NCBI GenBank assembly: GCA_033182465.1
Contig: CP137321.1
Coordinates: 1 to 64,000, forward strand
Direction of reading: 5' to 3'
Length of the DNA stretch: 64,000 nucleotides
Source: Sanghuangporus weigelae
Taxonomy: Eukaryota; Basidiomycota; Agaricomycetes; Hymenochaetales; Hymenochaetaceae
The notes under the pieces are model-generated. The model was not told the origin of the DNA. It did not search any database and worked only from the letters and a program-made list of their open reading frames with translations. Of the stretch, positions 37,281 to 50,148 are shown piece after piece. Numbering within the stretch: the stretch's first letter is position 1; every line of letters starts with the position of its first letter. Position numbers and translations under genes: made by a program.

Positions 37281-39242
37281 TCATCGCACCTCGACCTCCC
37301 ATTCACCACCCTCACCACCGGACTGGGGTAGTGAGCGGAGGGCGATGCGTACCCGGCGTCGCTCACCGGATTGGGTTCCCGGTAACCCGGAGTCGGAGCC
37401 GGTACCGGCGAAGTCGAAGGAGGTACCTAGCTCAAAAGCACCCGTCGGCGAAGAGCCGGCACCAAGGAAGGGGCCCAAGGGGTCAGAATCAACAAAGGAC
37501 AACGCAAGTGGGTTGACGATCCCGTTCTCATCCAAGCTTGAAGCGGATGGAGAGAATGATTGTGACCGGGCAGGGGAAGGGAGGGAGAACGGCATGAGCG
37601 TCTGATCGGTAAGAGTGTCAAGACCTGGAGAGGAGTCTTCCGTTTTTAGCTGAGGTACGGATTCTGAAGATGTCGATGGAGATGAGTGAACTCGGACGCG
37701 GATCTTGCCGTCTTTCGTTCGGCGGGTTGTGAAAGATATGTCAAGCGCCCCTAGTCCCAATCCTGCAAAGTCCTCGTCACCCTCAAGACCCAGTTCTAGT
37801 TTCTTCCATTCTGGCTCCTCTTCTTCAGTCCTGTGCACATTGCCGTAGTCGATATCCATGTCCATAGATGTTCCAGGGAAATCAAGTTCCCACGATGGAG
37901 GTTCATCAATACTGGCTGACGTTGATGCAGATGTCTGGAAAAATGACGGCGCATCCCATTGGATTGTATCTAGGAACGACTGAGATGTCGGAAGAGTGGA
38001 GCGAGAATGGGAAGGATGTGAGAGCAGCGAAGGTAGTGCGCAAAGAAGAACCTAAGGGCCAGAATTAATTCAGATTTGAATGAAACCTTCTATTATAAAC
38101 GTGAACAAACCATGAGTCCAAGGCTTGCGCCAGTCTTTGGGTTAGAGACGATGTTCTTCAGCGGCAGGACGGGCGCCATGACTGGAGAATTAGCTCCCGA
38201 ACTGATACCGTCGCTCAAACACGGCTCGTTTGCTTCCGTCTTGATTTTTTGCTGCTCGTGCTTCAAGACTTCTAGACGATGTACGAGCTCGGATTCTCTT
38301 TGACGAGAAGCTGCGAGCTGCATACGCAATAGGTCGAGTTCAGAACAATCCGTAGAAGTAGTGGGCGCCGGTGAGGCGCCGTCCGCCATTTCGCGCAGAC
38401 GAGCGTTTTCCCGCTCCAATTCTGCTACGCGACTGTGAAGAGAATATAAGTAAAAATTTCAACTGATGTCTTGAGAAGACATACATCTCCATAAGTTCGA
38501 ATTCTTCCCGCTTGCGCTGGCGACTGAGAAAAGCCGCAGCACGATTTTTGACAAGACGCGCCTCACGTTTGGAAAGGCCAGTTACATCCGGAGGCACAAA
38601 GTCCTTCAAGCTTGTATAGGCACGAGGCTTCTTTGCACTCGTCGCAGAGCTCGAAGTTGAAGTTTCATCGGATGGACGCTTACTTCCAGTTGAAGAAGAG
38701 GTGGAGACGGGCGATTCGCGGCGATAGTTCATGTTGTTTACAGGCGAAACTGGAGGTGAAGAGAACAACACTGAAGATGGCGTCGGTGAAGTCGGGGTTG
38801 GGAGAGGCGGCGAGCAGCGTTGTTGTTGATGCGATTGAAGGGAAAGCGCTGCTGGTTGTGATGGTGGTTGAAGAGTGAGATGTGGGAGATGTGGGAGCGA
38901 GAAATCGAAATTATAGTTGGTTGCCGAGAGGACCGGGTCTCGCTCGGCTATTGGCGCCACGGCCGTCGCCGGCATCATTGACCGCCGCAGCTGAAGTATC
39001 TCAAATTCGGTCACCGATGTTGGCGACGACGACGGCCAATGGTTGCTCAGCATTGAACTCCTCGACGACTGAGGCGATGAAGAGGGAGATATTGGGGAAA
39101 TAGGAAAGCTGTTGTTGTTATACTGCGCAGACGGGCGATGTATCGGACTCGGATGGTGTCTTTGGGAGTTCTCCCATGCACGCAGGACTGATGCGGCAGC
39201 CGAGTCCAATGTGAAATGAGCTCTGGAAGTCTGGAATTCCAT
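37281..39242 (-). CDS. bZIP transcription factor, copy B
   Basis: Paralogue of copy A, about 616 residues. Exons 39242-38485, 38432-38111 and 38051-37281. The basic region, KREARLVKNRAAAFLSRQRK, is identical to copy A over these 20 residues. The zipper REENARLRE-type heptads, the middle SPPLPTPTSPTPSS block, and the C-terminal RRVRIALRSLPQSGGEGGEW are also shared. Both introns sit at exactly the same codons as in copy A, and both second introns contain GAAGGTTTCATTC. Elsewhere the DNA has diverged to roughly 70 percent by eye. The start MEFQTSRAHFTLDSAA aligns with MDFQSSRAQFALDAAA of copy A; a GTG-started extension is ignored. Confidence 0.87.
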
Positions 39243-42200
39243 TGCAAGAGTAGAGTACCGGTGTGCCTTGACTTTGGGAGGGGACGAGTATTGTTCGGAT
39301 TTAATAGCTGGAGAAGACACTGATTACTTATACTTTTCCGTTAGCACTTACGGTTACTTGAGACCACATGGTATTCGGTACGTTCTGAACTGCTGCAATA
39401 GCTTCCCCGGATGTTCCTCTAAGCTCTTTCTTTCTTTTATTTTTAATATTCTGTCACCAATACAATTACCCGAGGGTTCCCCGTATACCTTCCTACTTCT
39501 GCCTATGGCATTCTCTCTTCTCCTCGACTCTGGCCAAATCTCGGTCCTCATCTCCCCTCATTCTCTTGCATGACCTCCCGTCCCTCCGTCTTCTCTCTCC
39601 TTCTTCGGACTCTCAGCCGGACTCTGTATTTTCCATGTTCCGACCAGGTTCGTCTTTTCTTCCGGCTTAGTGCCTACCTCTTTGTATCCATCTCTCTCAA
39701 ATTTCCAAGCGTATACTTTTCCACTTCTAGACTGATCTTCCCAGTGCTCTCAGTACCTATTCTCGCGAACTTCGCTCGGCTGCGGACTTGACGGTACGCC
39801 GGACCTCGTTTCCCACTCTTCGCTCATTTTCCGCACTGACGTCTGCTGATCCCCGTAACTGAATGCAATATCCAAAAGATGCTTATGCCGTCCCGCTAAA
39901 TCCGTTGCTACTTCAAGAGCCCTCCGAGGCGGCTCCCTCCTCTCGTGGGAACACCTAGGGTATGTCCTATGTTTCTTGTGCCTGACATTTTCCGCCTTCC
40001 CCCAATTCCTATTGCTTGCCGTTGTTTTTTCTCAGGCTCCTCAGCTCGTACTCAGACATCGTCTACCAAGTTATTCTCGCTCCCGCAGCTTCGGGTACTT
40101 TCTCGCGGTGGTATAGGCTCACCGACGCTCGTGTAACTCAGGTCCTGATTGACCTGTTCCGATGATCGATTTCCTCATGCGGCGAACTTGTCCTGAATCT
40201 AACGTTTGCTGATTCCTGTCCTGATTACTAGTACGTTCACGTGCTTCCCGCAAGCAATCCGAGCCATATGCTGACCACTCTTCCTTCCTTTCCTACATGA
40301 ACATGACTGGCTCAAGAATTCATCTCGTTCTGTCATTCTTTGCACTTTCAAGAGCGCGTGCTCAGTCTCGGACCCGGATAATGCGGTCATTCCGGAGATA
40401 TTCTTATATCTTATTGTATCGGTGCAGGACTAAACTTAACTCTCCATCCACTCTGTTGAGCTGGATACGCCGGAATTTCCTAAGTAATGATTTTATTCAC
40501 ACTTATTCTAGCACATGACGAATGTCATATGGAAGATGACATACAGCAGGCAACCGTCGCTGCCAGTGTTCGTGCACTAGTGCTACTAGAACGACGGACT
40601 GCCTGCCGCGTACATTGTCAGGCCCGAACCGGCTCCACGTTCACGCAGCCTGTCCACTGGAGCTGAGCTCAAAACACGTTCGAGACGCGAGACACAGAAG
40701 GTTCATTACAGCAACTGGTGCTGTCCTCGAGGAAGAATAGATGACGGCACGCCTCACATCTCCTCTCTGTCGGTCGAACTCAGCATCCAAGGCAGCGGAC
40801 ACTGGTGCGCGCACATATGGGTCTGCTGACAAGCACAATGACGGAATGGCACACTGTCCATCGATGACTAACGTTGCCCAAACCGGTGGATCTAATCCAC
40901 CTGTGACTTTGCTGTAGTCACGCCCCCTTTCCCAACTACCTCCATCTGTCCGTCCATCCAATCGCGAAAAATCGATCTCCTGCTTCTCTCTCCTAAATCC
41001 GAGCCCAACCAGCAAGCGAGCGCCGTTTCTCCGCGCGGAACATGAATTGGGCGTCCCTGCGCTAAGCCTTACTCAGTTCGCACAACCCGAGCATCGAAGC
41101 CAACGAAGCACTGCACCCACCCGCACGCGCCCTCTTCGGAGACTTCTTCAACCCCAAACGGGGGACTTTGTTCCCTCCGTTTCTATTTTTGCGCTCCGTG
41201 CTGATGTCCGAACTTCTGCGGTTCAAAGACGAGAACAGCTAGGATGAGGAAAGATGAAAAGACTCTCGCACTCCGAGCAAGCGACCTGCAAAAACCTCGG
41301 TGCGCGTATTTCCCCGCAGATGTCATACCTTTCCCGATATCGAAACCGAAGACGACGAGGCAACATATGCCCCGTCTCCTTCCTCTAGTACGTCCGTATC
41401 TCCGAACGTCGGAGAAGAAATCATCAGGACATCGTATCAACGACTCAATTATACTCCCTGCTCGGCATGGGAGAAGTAGTTTCTCTCGGTCAGTCTCGGT
41501 GATATTGCATCTATGAACGATAGAATGCGAACATGGTAGTCCATGCGCTGATATTGCTCCTCATCGGCGCCGTTGTTAGCTAAGGCGCGCACTGATCCCG
41601 CTTGAGTGCCTCAATCTGACCCGAACGATTAGCGCTGTAATGTCGGAGACAGACATCGTGATATCCATCTATAATACTTGTCTTTTCTTGGCGGCGCATC
41701 AAACAATCATGTTCGAGTCTGGAAGGCATTTCGCCTCCTTATCTGGCCCGCTTTCTTGCTTGGGATGGCCCTAATCTGAACTTTAGCAACAAGGCGCCAT
41801 GCTCATTATGTTCAAGGACTTTTGCTGCACATGCTCACCGGCGTTTGTCAATCTAGCGTCAGTTCTAGACTCGCTATACTCTCTTGGCCCACGTATAGAT
41901 CACCAGCCACCATCGCGTCCGCGCCTTTCAGAACTGGATGGACTTAACGCCGAGAATCACAACGCCTCTTTTCGTTTCTCAAAGGACGTCAAAATTCTAT
42001 TTATAATCTTTAGACGGCGGCAACAAGAAAGCCTCCTCTCTGTCCAAGATTGCTATTTCGCTATTCACCGAACATCGTTTTTCTTGTCATATGATCATAT
42101 GCATCCTCTTTCTCTTTCTCGCATCTGAAATGGAACGCGGTCTACCGTATTGCATGCGCTATCAGTACTTAGGAATCTTATGGCCTTGTCAAAAGATCTT

Positions 42201-43964
42201 ATTCTGGCGTCTATTACAAGCCTAAAAATTGGCAGGATCAAATCGCTACTGTCAAGAATAATCTTAATTCTGAACCCTTCTGATGTGTGTTTTGGTCTGA
42301 CTATGTCATTCAATATGTAATGCATTGTAGGCTCTTCTCGGAACGTTATCTCTGCCGGACCGTCAAGGAACACATGAACATAAATCTGTCCAGTAACAAT
42401 CACACCTCGCAGAAGAAGTCAACAATCGCTCCTCACTGACTCCGTCTCTTCGCAGAATAGATACTGCGTTGAACTGCCTTTGAGTCTGAAAGTGCCTTAT
42501 GGAAATATCTACAAGCCATATTCTCAAAATAACAATTCCATCAAGCTTAATAGTAGACCTTTGACAGAGCTCTCGGCATATTTGATGTGAAATAGAAGAC
42601 AAAAATTTATCTTACTCCTCATTGCCCCCGATTGACATACTATGCGCCTAAAACTCCGTCCTCTCTTGCTCATTTCATCAAATGGTATTTCGCAACAGCT
42701 GCACCCCGCTCACCTCATCTTTATTTACTTCCCGCATTACTGCTATTTCTGCAAAATCTCCAAAGGAAAAGCTTAAACTTAGAGTTTCTTTCCAAGATGC
42801 TCATGTGCGTATACGTGCGGGCCTTGTTCGTGCGTGCTCTTCCTCCTAAACGCCTTGCAAATATACTGTCCTGAAAAATAGATACTCAGACTCAGCTTCC
42901 GCTCCACTCTCTCATACCTTCCAAGCAGTTCTGGTGCTATACATATCTAGATCACTTCCAGAGGCCAAGTTGACTATCTTCTTGCCGAGAGCAACCGTCA
43001 TCGTAATGATTCCTATCTGTTTGTACTCACGTAAATATTTATGGAACAGGTTCATTCGTAGCTTAGCTGTGCTATCTCCGAGCCCCTATCCGTGTTTAGG
43101 TGTGTGTATAGATGAGATCATCCCATCGCAGCCAAGCCCACTGTACGGGAATCCGCGAGATGTAGATACTCCCGTCCGGCCATACTTGCCGCTCAACGCC
43201 CGCACATCTATTCAGGTCCCTGTCATTCACCGACGATGTACCATGCGTTGATGACGTAGTACAAGAGTGTCCCCTTTCTTGTTCCATCGGGTCTATCCCG
43301 GTGTTCACGAGCTTTTAAATGAAAGTGAACGAACGATCGTCTCGCGTCCACTATTTAGTAAGTATCTTTAAATAGATGTTCCCTTGGCATAGCGAGTAGC
43401 ACTTCATCATGAGAAACTTGAAAAGTCTACGCAGATCCATTCGACCCTGGCTCTGGGTATGTATCAAACCAGACCCATGGTAGATGTACTCCCAGACGTT
43501 CGCGCCGGGAAGCAAGTGAAAATGATGGTTTACATGATGTTTTACTGCAAACGGCAACACGCCGAGAGCAAGTAGGAGGATAAGAGAGTTCTGACTGAAA
43601 TATTTATTGACAGGCAGAGCGGTCTTGCCTGTAAGCACCTCATTGTAAGGCCGACAACTGGAATTTGTCCTTGTTTCGGATAGTCATGAAAGTTGAAGCC
43701 GCTATACCGATATTTGAGATTACTAACTGAAACTGAAGGTCTCATCCAGACAGTGACTGCACGCTATACACCTTTGATATCGATCAGTGTACACTCATAA
43801 ACAGTAAACATTTGAATATGTCTAAGTCCATAAATCATCGACATCTTCGTTTGTGTCTAAGAGTAGCGCAGAGGTGTTACTTGCAAACTCGTAGTTTTCT
43901 CCCCGAGTTTCGATAGAATATCTTCCCGGTCCATATTTTGCGGGGCTTTATAGCCCAATACGAG
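39243..43964. other. Gene-poor region upstream of bZIP copy B
   Basis: Nothing I can name in 4.7 kb. 39.3-40.2 kb is pyrimidine-rich flank. 40.6-41.5 kb is GC-richer and open in several frames at once, so the open frames there (minus 40641-41015, plus 41047-41516) are weak evidence. A minus frame at 42095-42403 (FLDGPAEITFREEPTMHYIL) reads somewhat like protein but has no partners. Confidence 0.45.
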
Positions 43965-44560
43965 CTAATGTGGTTTGGCCAAATCCAGTCTCGAATCCAG
44001 ATGCCCTAACATTTCTATAGCTCCTGGAACGTCAAGCTCCAGCGTTTTGATGCTTGGAAAAGACGTGAAAAATCGCTTCAAAGCGTTGCTGTTGAGACTG
44101 AAATTCGCGATTTTTTCCCATGTCCTTTTAACGGGACAATCCGCTTCAGCGATCTTAGGACATTGGCGGTCTTGGTCTCTCCCAAGCTGATAGAATTGAT
44201 GTGCACCAGCGGCACCTCTTGAGCTCTGAACAATAGTTCATCAAAACCATCCTGGAGACTGTAGTTGTCATCAATTCTCGACCAGAGCCGCGGCGTATCC
44301 AGAATAACGTGTCGGAATTCTCTCGACACTAGTGAAAGCTGCACGATGAGCGAATTCATTCGCCGACGCCTAAATTCCTGATCGCTAAGCACAGGGAGCA
44401 TCCAAATTCGATCCAGAAAGATATCATACGGGAACGACACGAAATCTGTTCGAGACGTGCAATATCCATCCACTGCTTGGCTTGGCAGACAGAGTCTGCC
44501 AAAACATGCATAAGGATCCGACGAGACAAAAGAATACATTATTTCGACATGGGTACGCAC
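43965..44560 (-). pseudogene. Internally deleted F-box pseudogene
   Basis: Paralogue of the intact F-box gene at 61989-63191. The N-terminal part aligns clearly: LSLVSREFRHVILDTPRLW here against LSSVSRGFRQAVLDTPTFW there, followed by IDDNYSLQDGFDELLFRAQE against IDNNYCLREGFEERIARSRN. It then jumps, about 200 residues early and in another frame, to the C-terminal part (FFTSFPSIKTLELDVPG... LDLAKP) matching PFSNIHELKFDVPEL...LNLARL in the intact gene. The middle, the whole leucine-rich-repeat-like body, is missing. The frame change at the junction means no full product. Confidence 0.7.
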
Positions 44561-45426
44561 TTGTTTCCATACATTTCACGATCACGAGCTAGAGAGTCGA
44601 TGGTGGATACTTGTTCGGTTGAAACTGAGTGACGAAGTCAGAACAACTCAGACGACTGGTGCGACGGTAGCCTGGCCTTCGTTACATTTGGCTTGCTTAC
44701 AAATACTGCTTCCGCAATGGAGTAATTCCCCACTTTTGCAAACTTTTGCATCCACATCCATTTGATTCACTCGACCATAAGGATGAGACATATTAACGGA
44801 AGTAGATAGAAAGGGAGAACAAGACTTCGTGGCAATTTTTCTAGCTACGAAGGGAATACCATCATCTCTTTCGAGGGAGGGAAGGTCAAGGTCTTTGACC
44901 CTACGTATACAGTAGTACACTGGAAGTCGATCACCGACCAAGGCCCTCTCATTCTACCTCCGCCTTCACTCCGCTTTGACTAACTGATATCTCGTTCGCC
45001 ATAACTCGAAATTATGAACATAAATACAATCAGATAGTACTAGAAGAAGTATCAGTATGTGTAGCAACAAATACAATGATACAGCCAATATTAATGCTAG
45101 CTATTTTTAATTACTGGCTCCAGGTCTTCCCAGGGCCCAAATAACAAAAAGGTTGTTTCCAATTCAAAATCGCTGAGCACAGAAAGAAGACGGATGGCGC
45201 GAATTGACGCAAGCGGGCCAGGTTTATAAACACGGCGTGAATCGTATTGTATTACTCATGCTGGACACTTCATTACAGGTGATTGGAAAGCTATCCTGTC
45301 TTGCTCAGCGAGGACTCGCTTTATAGTCAGCGCTTGGAGGTATAAAACGCGGGGATAGATTTACATACCAGCAGCACTCAATTCGTAGACCCTTAGTTTC
45401 GCCACTCGCACCGAGAGACTTGAGAA
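44561..45426. other. Intergenic region left of the CmcJ-like gene
   Basis: No supported gene. A minus frame at 44648-44941 has no features. The right half is AT-rich and leads into the promoter of the CmcJ-like gene. Confidence 0.5.
45341..45348 (+). promoter_or_regulatory. TATA box of the CmcJ-like gene
   Basis: TATAAAAC 86 bases before the ATG at 45427. Confidence 0.55.
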
Positions 45427-46331
45427 ATGGCCACAGCAGCAGTCCAAACCCCACACGACGTCTCCACGACGCTCAACTACGTCACCCCGACGTCCGAAAC
45501 GCCGTACTTCTACTCTCAGAGTATCGACCCACCGGAGGGCAAGCCGCGCAGCAACATCGGCAGCGAGCCGCACCCCGCCGTCATCCATGACGTCCGCGGG
45601 AAGGAGGACACCGTCGGTCTCGACAAGACGGGGTTCCAGTTTGTGAAGCATCAGAGCTCGGAGACGGAGTTCTTGGATGAGGAGAGGATCAAGAACGTGT
45701 ATTATAAGGAGATCGAGGAGCTGTTGAAGAAGGTTACCGGAGGGAAGCGTGTGTTTATCTTTGACCACACGATCAGGTATGTTATTTCTTGGTTCATACG
45801 ATGAAGATGCCAATTGACGTCGTTATCGACTGCAGGCGTGATTATAGCAACGAGACGGATCCTTACCACAAGACTATCCGCGGGCCCGCGCAGCGCGTGC
45901 ACATCGACCAGTCCTTCAAAGCGTCCGTCAACCGCGTACACTACCACCTTGGTCCAGAGGCCGAGCGGCTCCTCAAGGGGCGCGTGCGGCTCATCAACGT
46001 CTGGCGCCCAATCGGGCACCCAGTCGCACACTACCCACTGGCGGTCGCGGACTACCGCACGCTAGACACCGAGCACGACTTGATCCCGACGCAGCTCATC
46101 TACCCGGATCGCGTTGGCGAGACGTTCTCTGTGAAGTACAACCCGCAGCTGACGTGGTATTATCTGAGTCACCAGACACCTGAGGAGGTTACGCTGATCA
46201 AGTGCTTCGATTCGGAAGAGGACAAGGCGAGGTTGACGCCGCACTCTGCTTTTGCGGACACTACGGACCCTGCGGACGCCCCGCTGAGGCAGTCGATCGA
46301 GGTCAGGACGCTGGTGTTTGATGAGGAGTGA
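45427..46331 (+). CDS. CmcJ/NvfI (AsaB, GA4-desaturase-like) family oxidoreductase
   Basis: Predicted cytosolic oxidoreductase of 281 residues. Family members act in fungal secondary metabolism and resemble the CmcJ subunit of cephem 7-alpha-methoxylase. Exons 45427-45776 and 45836-46331. Family landmarks: LNYVTPTSETPYFYSQ near the start, IHDVRGKED, FQFVKHQSSETEF, VFIFDHTIR just before the intron, RVHIDQS (H138, D140), then INVWRPIGHPVAHYPLAV, DLIPTQLIYPDRVGETF, WYYLSHQTPEEVTLIKCFDS and SIEVRTLVF. Length is typical. Codon use is strikingly GC-rich at third positions compared with all neighbours, which suggests strong expression or a different history. Substrate unknown. Confidence 0.88.
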
Positions 46332-46982
46332 AGGAGGGCTCGTTCAGAAAGCGATGACTTTGCTCTTTGTTGTACATACTTACATGCAGATGCCGACACA
46401 TTGTTTTGATCACAGTACTCAGTGCTCACTGTGTGATCTTTCTTTCTTCTATTGTGCTAAAATTTCTTGGGGAGAAAATTTCTAGGATCTCGTAATTAGC
46501 ACAATGGATGAGCTTGTTCGTCCCTTTGATAAATGCTGTACGTGCTTTTCCACAAGACTCGAGCGTTCTAAGGTTGTACCGAGGCATACCGAGGTGTGGT
46601 TCTGCAAGAGACAATTGATTACTGGAAGAGATGCCGGCTGGGTCTTTTTAAGGAAACAAAGTTATCGGTTCCTTTCGGAGATGGATACACAACAGCACCA
46701 GCTCTCTTCAGTGGCATTAACAAGATATACAAATAGATCATGCGGCTATACGCTATGTTTGCAAAGAACAGTTCAGCTGAGATACGTAAGGAGTGAGATG
46801 ACAACCACGAAGCGTAAATGGTGCCGTGTCTGTTGTCGTCATCATAAGGAGGGGTGGGGGGAGACACGGTTCACGCATACATAACCTATAAACAATCCGG
46901 TATAAAGATAGATGTGATATAAGAGGCGTTTGGTCCGGAAGTTCGAAGTCCAATTGAAACAACTTAAGAAAATATGAAATGA
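46332..46982. other. Convergent intergenic region
   Basis: 3' flanks of the CmcJ-like gene (+) and the Cys-rich membrane protein gene (-). The plus frame 46504-46884 has no support. Confidence 0.55.
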
Positions 46983-49900
46983 TCATCGTCTGAATGGATT
47001 CCTGGAGCCACCACTGGAGCTCGTATTTCCAGTATGCGTAGGGCGAAGCCAATATTCTCCCCGTCCACCTCCCGTTCCTGCACCTCTACCATACTCCTCA
47101 GCAGGATCATCAAGGTCAATCAAGCGATGCGAAGGAGAGCGGTGCTCACGGCCCAATGGACTGCGTCCCCGTTTGAATTCGCGATCGGCAACAGACAGTG
47201 CATACTCCTGCGCAGGCGTAGGTGCCCTCGAGCTTGATCCGTTTGAGCGAGCACCGGGGCTACGCTGACGGCCTAATAGAGAACGGCTCCGATAACTCGA
47301 GTCGGAGTAAGAAGAGACTGAGAAGCGTGATTCCAGTCCTCGGCCTCGAGCTCTATCTCGTTCTAAAAGGTAAGGCCTCCGATCACGCTCGAGGTCCCGT
47401 GCATCCAAGTCAAGAGTGGTGGTATGAATTGGAGTGGCTCCTGATCGGACTGGCTGACGCGCATCTGCAGCGCGGCGAGGTTGACCCGTCAGGTACGTGT
47501 ATATTGACTCGTCGGACATCGTGTTTAGGTCCACGTCGTTATCGAGGACCCTTGCTCTCTCCTTCCTGTACGACTTCGAGTACTTGGATTTGGAGGAGTG
47601 TGATCTCACTGACGCATCGGCATGTACCCGAGCTAGGTACCTTGATCGCTCATCGTACGTATTGAGCGTTCGAGGACGCGAGTAAGCGTATCCATCAAGG
47701 AGTTTATCAACGTCCCTCTCATACCTCGCTTCTTCCAAATCCCGATCCCTCATCCTGAAGGACTCGCTTCTCTTATCATCAACGGGACCAACATCCTGCA
47801 GCGCAATCGGGCCAGTTCCAGGTTTGCGAGAGCCTAATACTCGCTCTCCAAGTGTATGTCCAAACAACTTCTCTCCGAATCGAACGACCCGCTCTTTCCA
47901 TGTCAGACCGTCATCCAGCTTCTTCGCGCGCGCAAACTCTCGAGTTTGCTGAGCGCGCATCTTCTTTGCACGTCTTCTCCAGCAGAGTACGATGCAGAGA
48001 AGGATGAATGCGCATCCAAGGGCCATCAGGAGTATCTGCCACCATTCAAGACTTGAGCCACCAGAAGATGGCTTAGTAGGGGTGTCGATGCCGGTTATAG
48101 TCGGTAATGGCACTGGAGCCGTGCCAGACCCAGACACCTGAGGGATAGCGACGAGATCGCTTAGACATGCTCCTAGTCCGCTCACAACATTTGTACTGCT
48201 AGAGCATGTTGCGGGTACACATTTCCCGTCCCTCAGAACATTGCCGCCATCGGCACAGCTGAGACAGTTTGAACTTCCAGCCCCGGAACAGCTCGCACAG
48301 GAACTGTCACAGCCGTTACATTGCCCATCTCCGGAAGAAGTGTCGAAAAATTGGTTTTTGGCACACGTCGGTAGACAACGTCCGTTCGACAGGACGGGTC
48401 TCGAGGACGGACAGGTGGAGCATTGATTAAACGAGCCACCAGAGCAAGTCGAACAATCTGGATGGCACGGTAAGCAGGCGCCGGAGGAAGAGAAAGTGCC
48501 AGATGGGCAGGAGGATACGCAGGATCCCGACGATGCGAGTAGGTTATTTGAACACGTGAGGCAGAAGTTTGCAGAGCCTGCGCAAGTGCTACACGATGAG
48601 TCGCATGCCGTGCAGGTGAGATTATCTCGAGGATCGAGGAAAGTCCCGCTTGGACAACTTTCGACGCATTGGCCATTACTAAGGACGGAACCAGGAAGAC
48701 AAGCAGTACACTTGACTTGATCAACGGTACTCGCGATCGTAAACCCATCAATCCCACAAGCCGTGCATTTCTCCGGACACGCCTCGCATTCCTTCTTGTT
48801 GTTATCCGCTACGAAGCCATTTCCATTAGTCAGTCCCGCCTGACAAACTCCAGAACCGTCGACGGATACGCAAGTTCCATTGAATTGATATCGACCAGCC
48901 CCGCAAACAATACAATCATTTGCGGTTGATCCGCTACAAGTCGAGCAAAGACTATTGCACGGCGAACAGGCAGTGCCATTGGAGAATGATCCATCTGGGC
49001 AGACCGTGCCGGTGCTCGTAGACGTTGAAGGTGGATTGCATTTTGTCGAGTCTGTTGAGGACAGCGTAAACCCACTCTTACAGGCCGTGCAAGTTCCAGT
49101 GGAGTCGGCGCAGGTTGCGCAACCCAACTCACAGACTGAAGTGTATTTCATCAGTATACTACTGAGAAATATCTGAAACCATGCACTTGCCTTTGCATGA
49201 TCCATCGTCGCTCAAGAAAAATCCATTGGCACATGAGGCGCACTTGGTTCCATTTGAATTATCCACCCAACCCGCATTGCACGCACACGAACCATCACTC
49301 GCACATTGCCCGTTTAAACAATTACAGTTCTGTGTTTCGCTCGTCGTCTTCAAACAAACACCCGAACCATTTATTCCATCATCGCACGTCTCACAATTGG
49401 CAGGACATGCTTGACAATCCGGTCCGAAGAAGCCGGTCTGGCAAGCTTCACAAGAGGAACCTTGAAAACCAGAAAGGCAGGCGCACGAGCCCTGAGAGGT
49501 ACACACACCACCAGTTGCGCATGCGGAACTGCAAGAACTGCTCTGAAGTTGTGCGAGAGAAAGACCTGCGAAAGATCCGGGCAATTGTGATACATCAGGG
49601 GACGCGTCCCAAAGAATAACTCTTCCATTTGACGAGGACAACTCGGCCCATGTGTCTGACGATAAAACAAAAGAGCCTCCATCAAAGGGTGTGGTCACGT
49701 TCGAAGCATTTGCACTCGTCGGCAGAGGAACGTAGTTGGCCGCACCAGAGTAGTTTGCAGACGAATAGAAGGCAAAGCCTGGTTGGAGCTGAATAGAAAG
49801 CGGTAATGACACACTAGAGCCATTTGGAAAGCCTGCGGAGCTCGAGATGGTGGCCGAGCTCGAGGTGAGCAAAGAATGCAAAAGTTGAGGATTCGTCGAC

Positions 49901-50148
49901 TCTGTGTATTGTCCTGGAAGCAGGTGCAGGTTCGCGGTAGAGCCAGACGCGCTCAGCGTCGTCCCCACTGAAAAGACGCACATTAATTAACGCGAACGCG
50001 TCAGAATAACAGCTATAGAAAGCTCACAAGTCAAGTTTGTGAATCCCTGCACGCATTGTCCAGCAATGCACACGACTGACGGTGTGTTCTGAGCGACGAC
50101 TAATGCGCCGAAAAAAGAAAGAAAAACGAAGAGAGTGCTGGCAAGCAT
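46983..50148 (-). CDS. Large Cys-rich (EGF/growth-factor-receptor-like) type I membrane protein
   Basis: Receptor-like surface protein of about 1016 residues. Exons 50148-50028, 49967-49191 and 49135-46983. Residues 1-19 are a signal peptide (MLASTLFVFLSFFGALVVA). A Ser/Asn-rich domain to about 200 precedes EGF-like units (CATGGVCTSQGSCACLSGF, CNCLNGQCASDGSCACNAGW). Furin-type Cys repeats then run from about 250 to 620, with the unit CxxCxSxCxTCxG...CxxC recurring (CNSLCSTCSG, CDSSCSTCAG, CHPDCSTCSG, CDSSCASCSG). One membrane span, WWQILLMALGCAFILLCIVLCW, lies at 665-686. It is followed by a basic RRRAKKMR and a tail of about 330 residues rich in Arg/Ser/Asp. The second intron is GC-AG (AAAG|GCAAGT); the GT alternative hits a stop. 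Ligand and partners unknown; no kinase domain. Confidence 0.85.

Noticed and set aside
40641-41516. Overlapping open frames on both strands, possible transposon gene
   Set aside because: The segment is GC-rich and open in three plus frames at once, so openness is weak evidence. No transposase, integrase or reverse transcriptase motif is visible.
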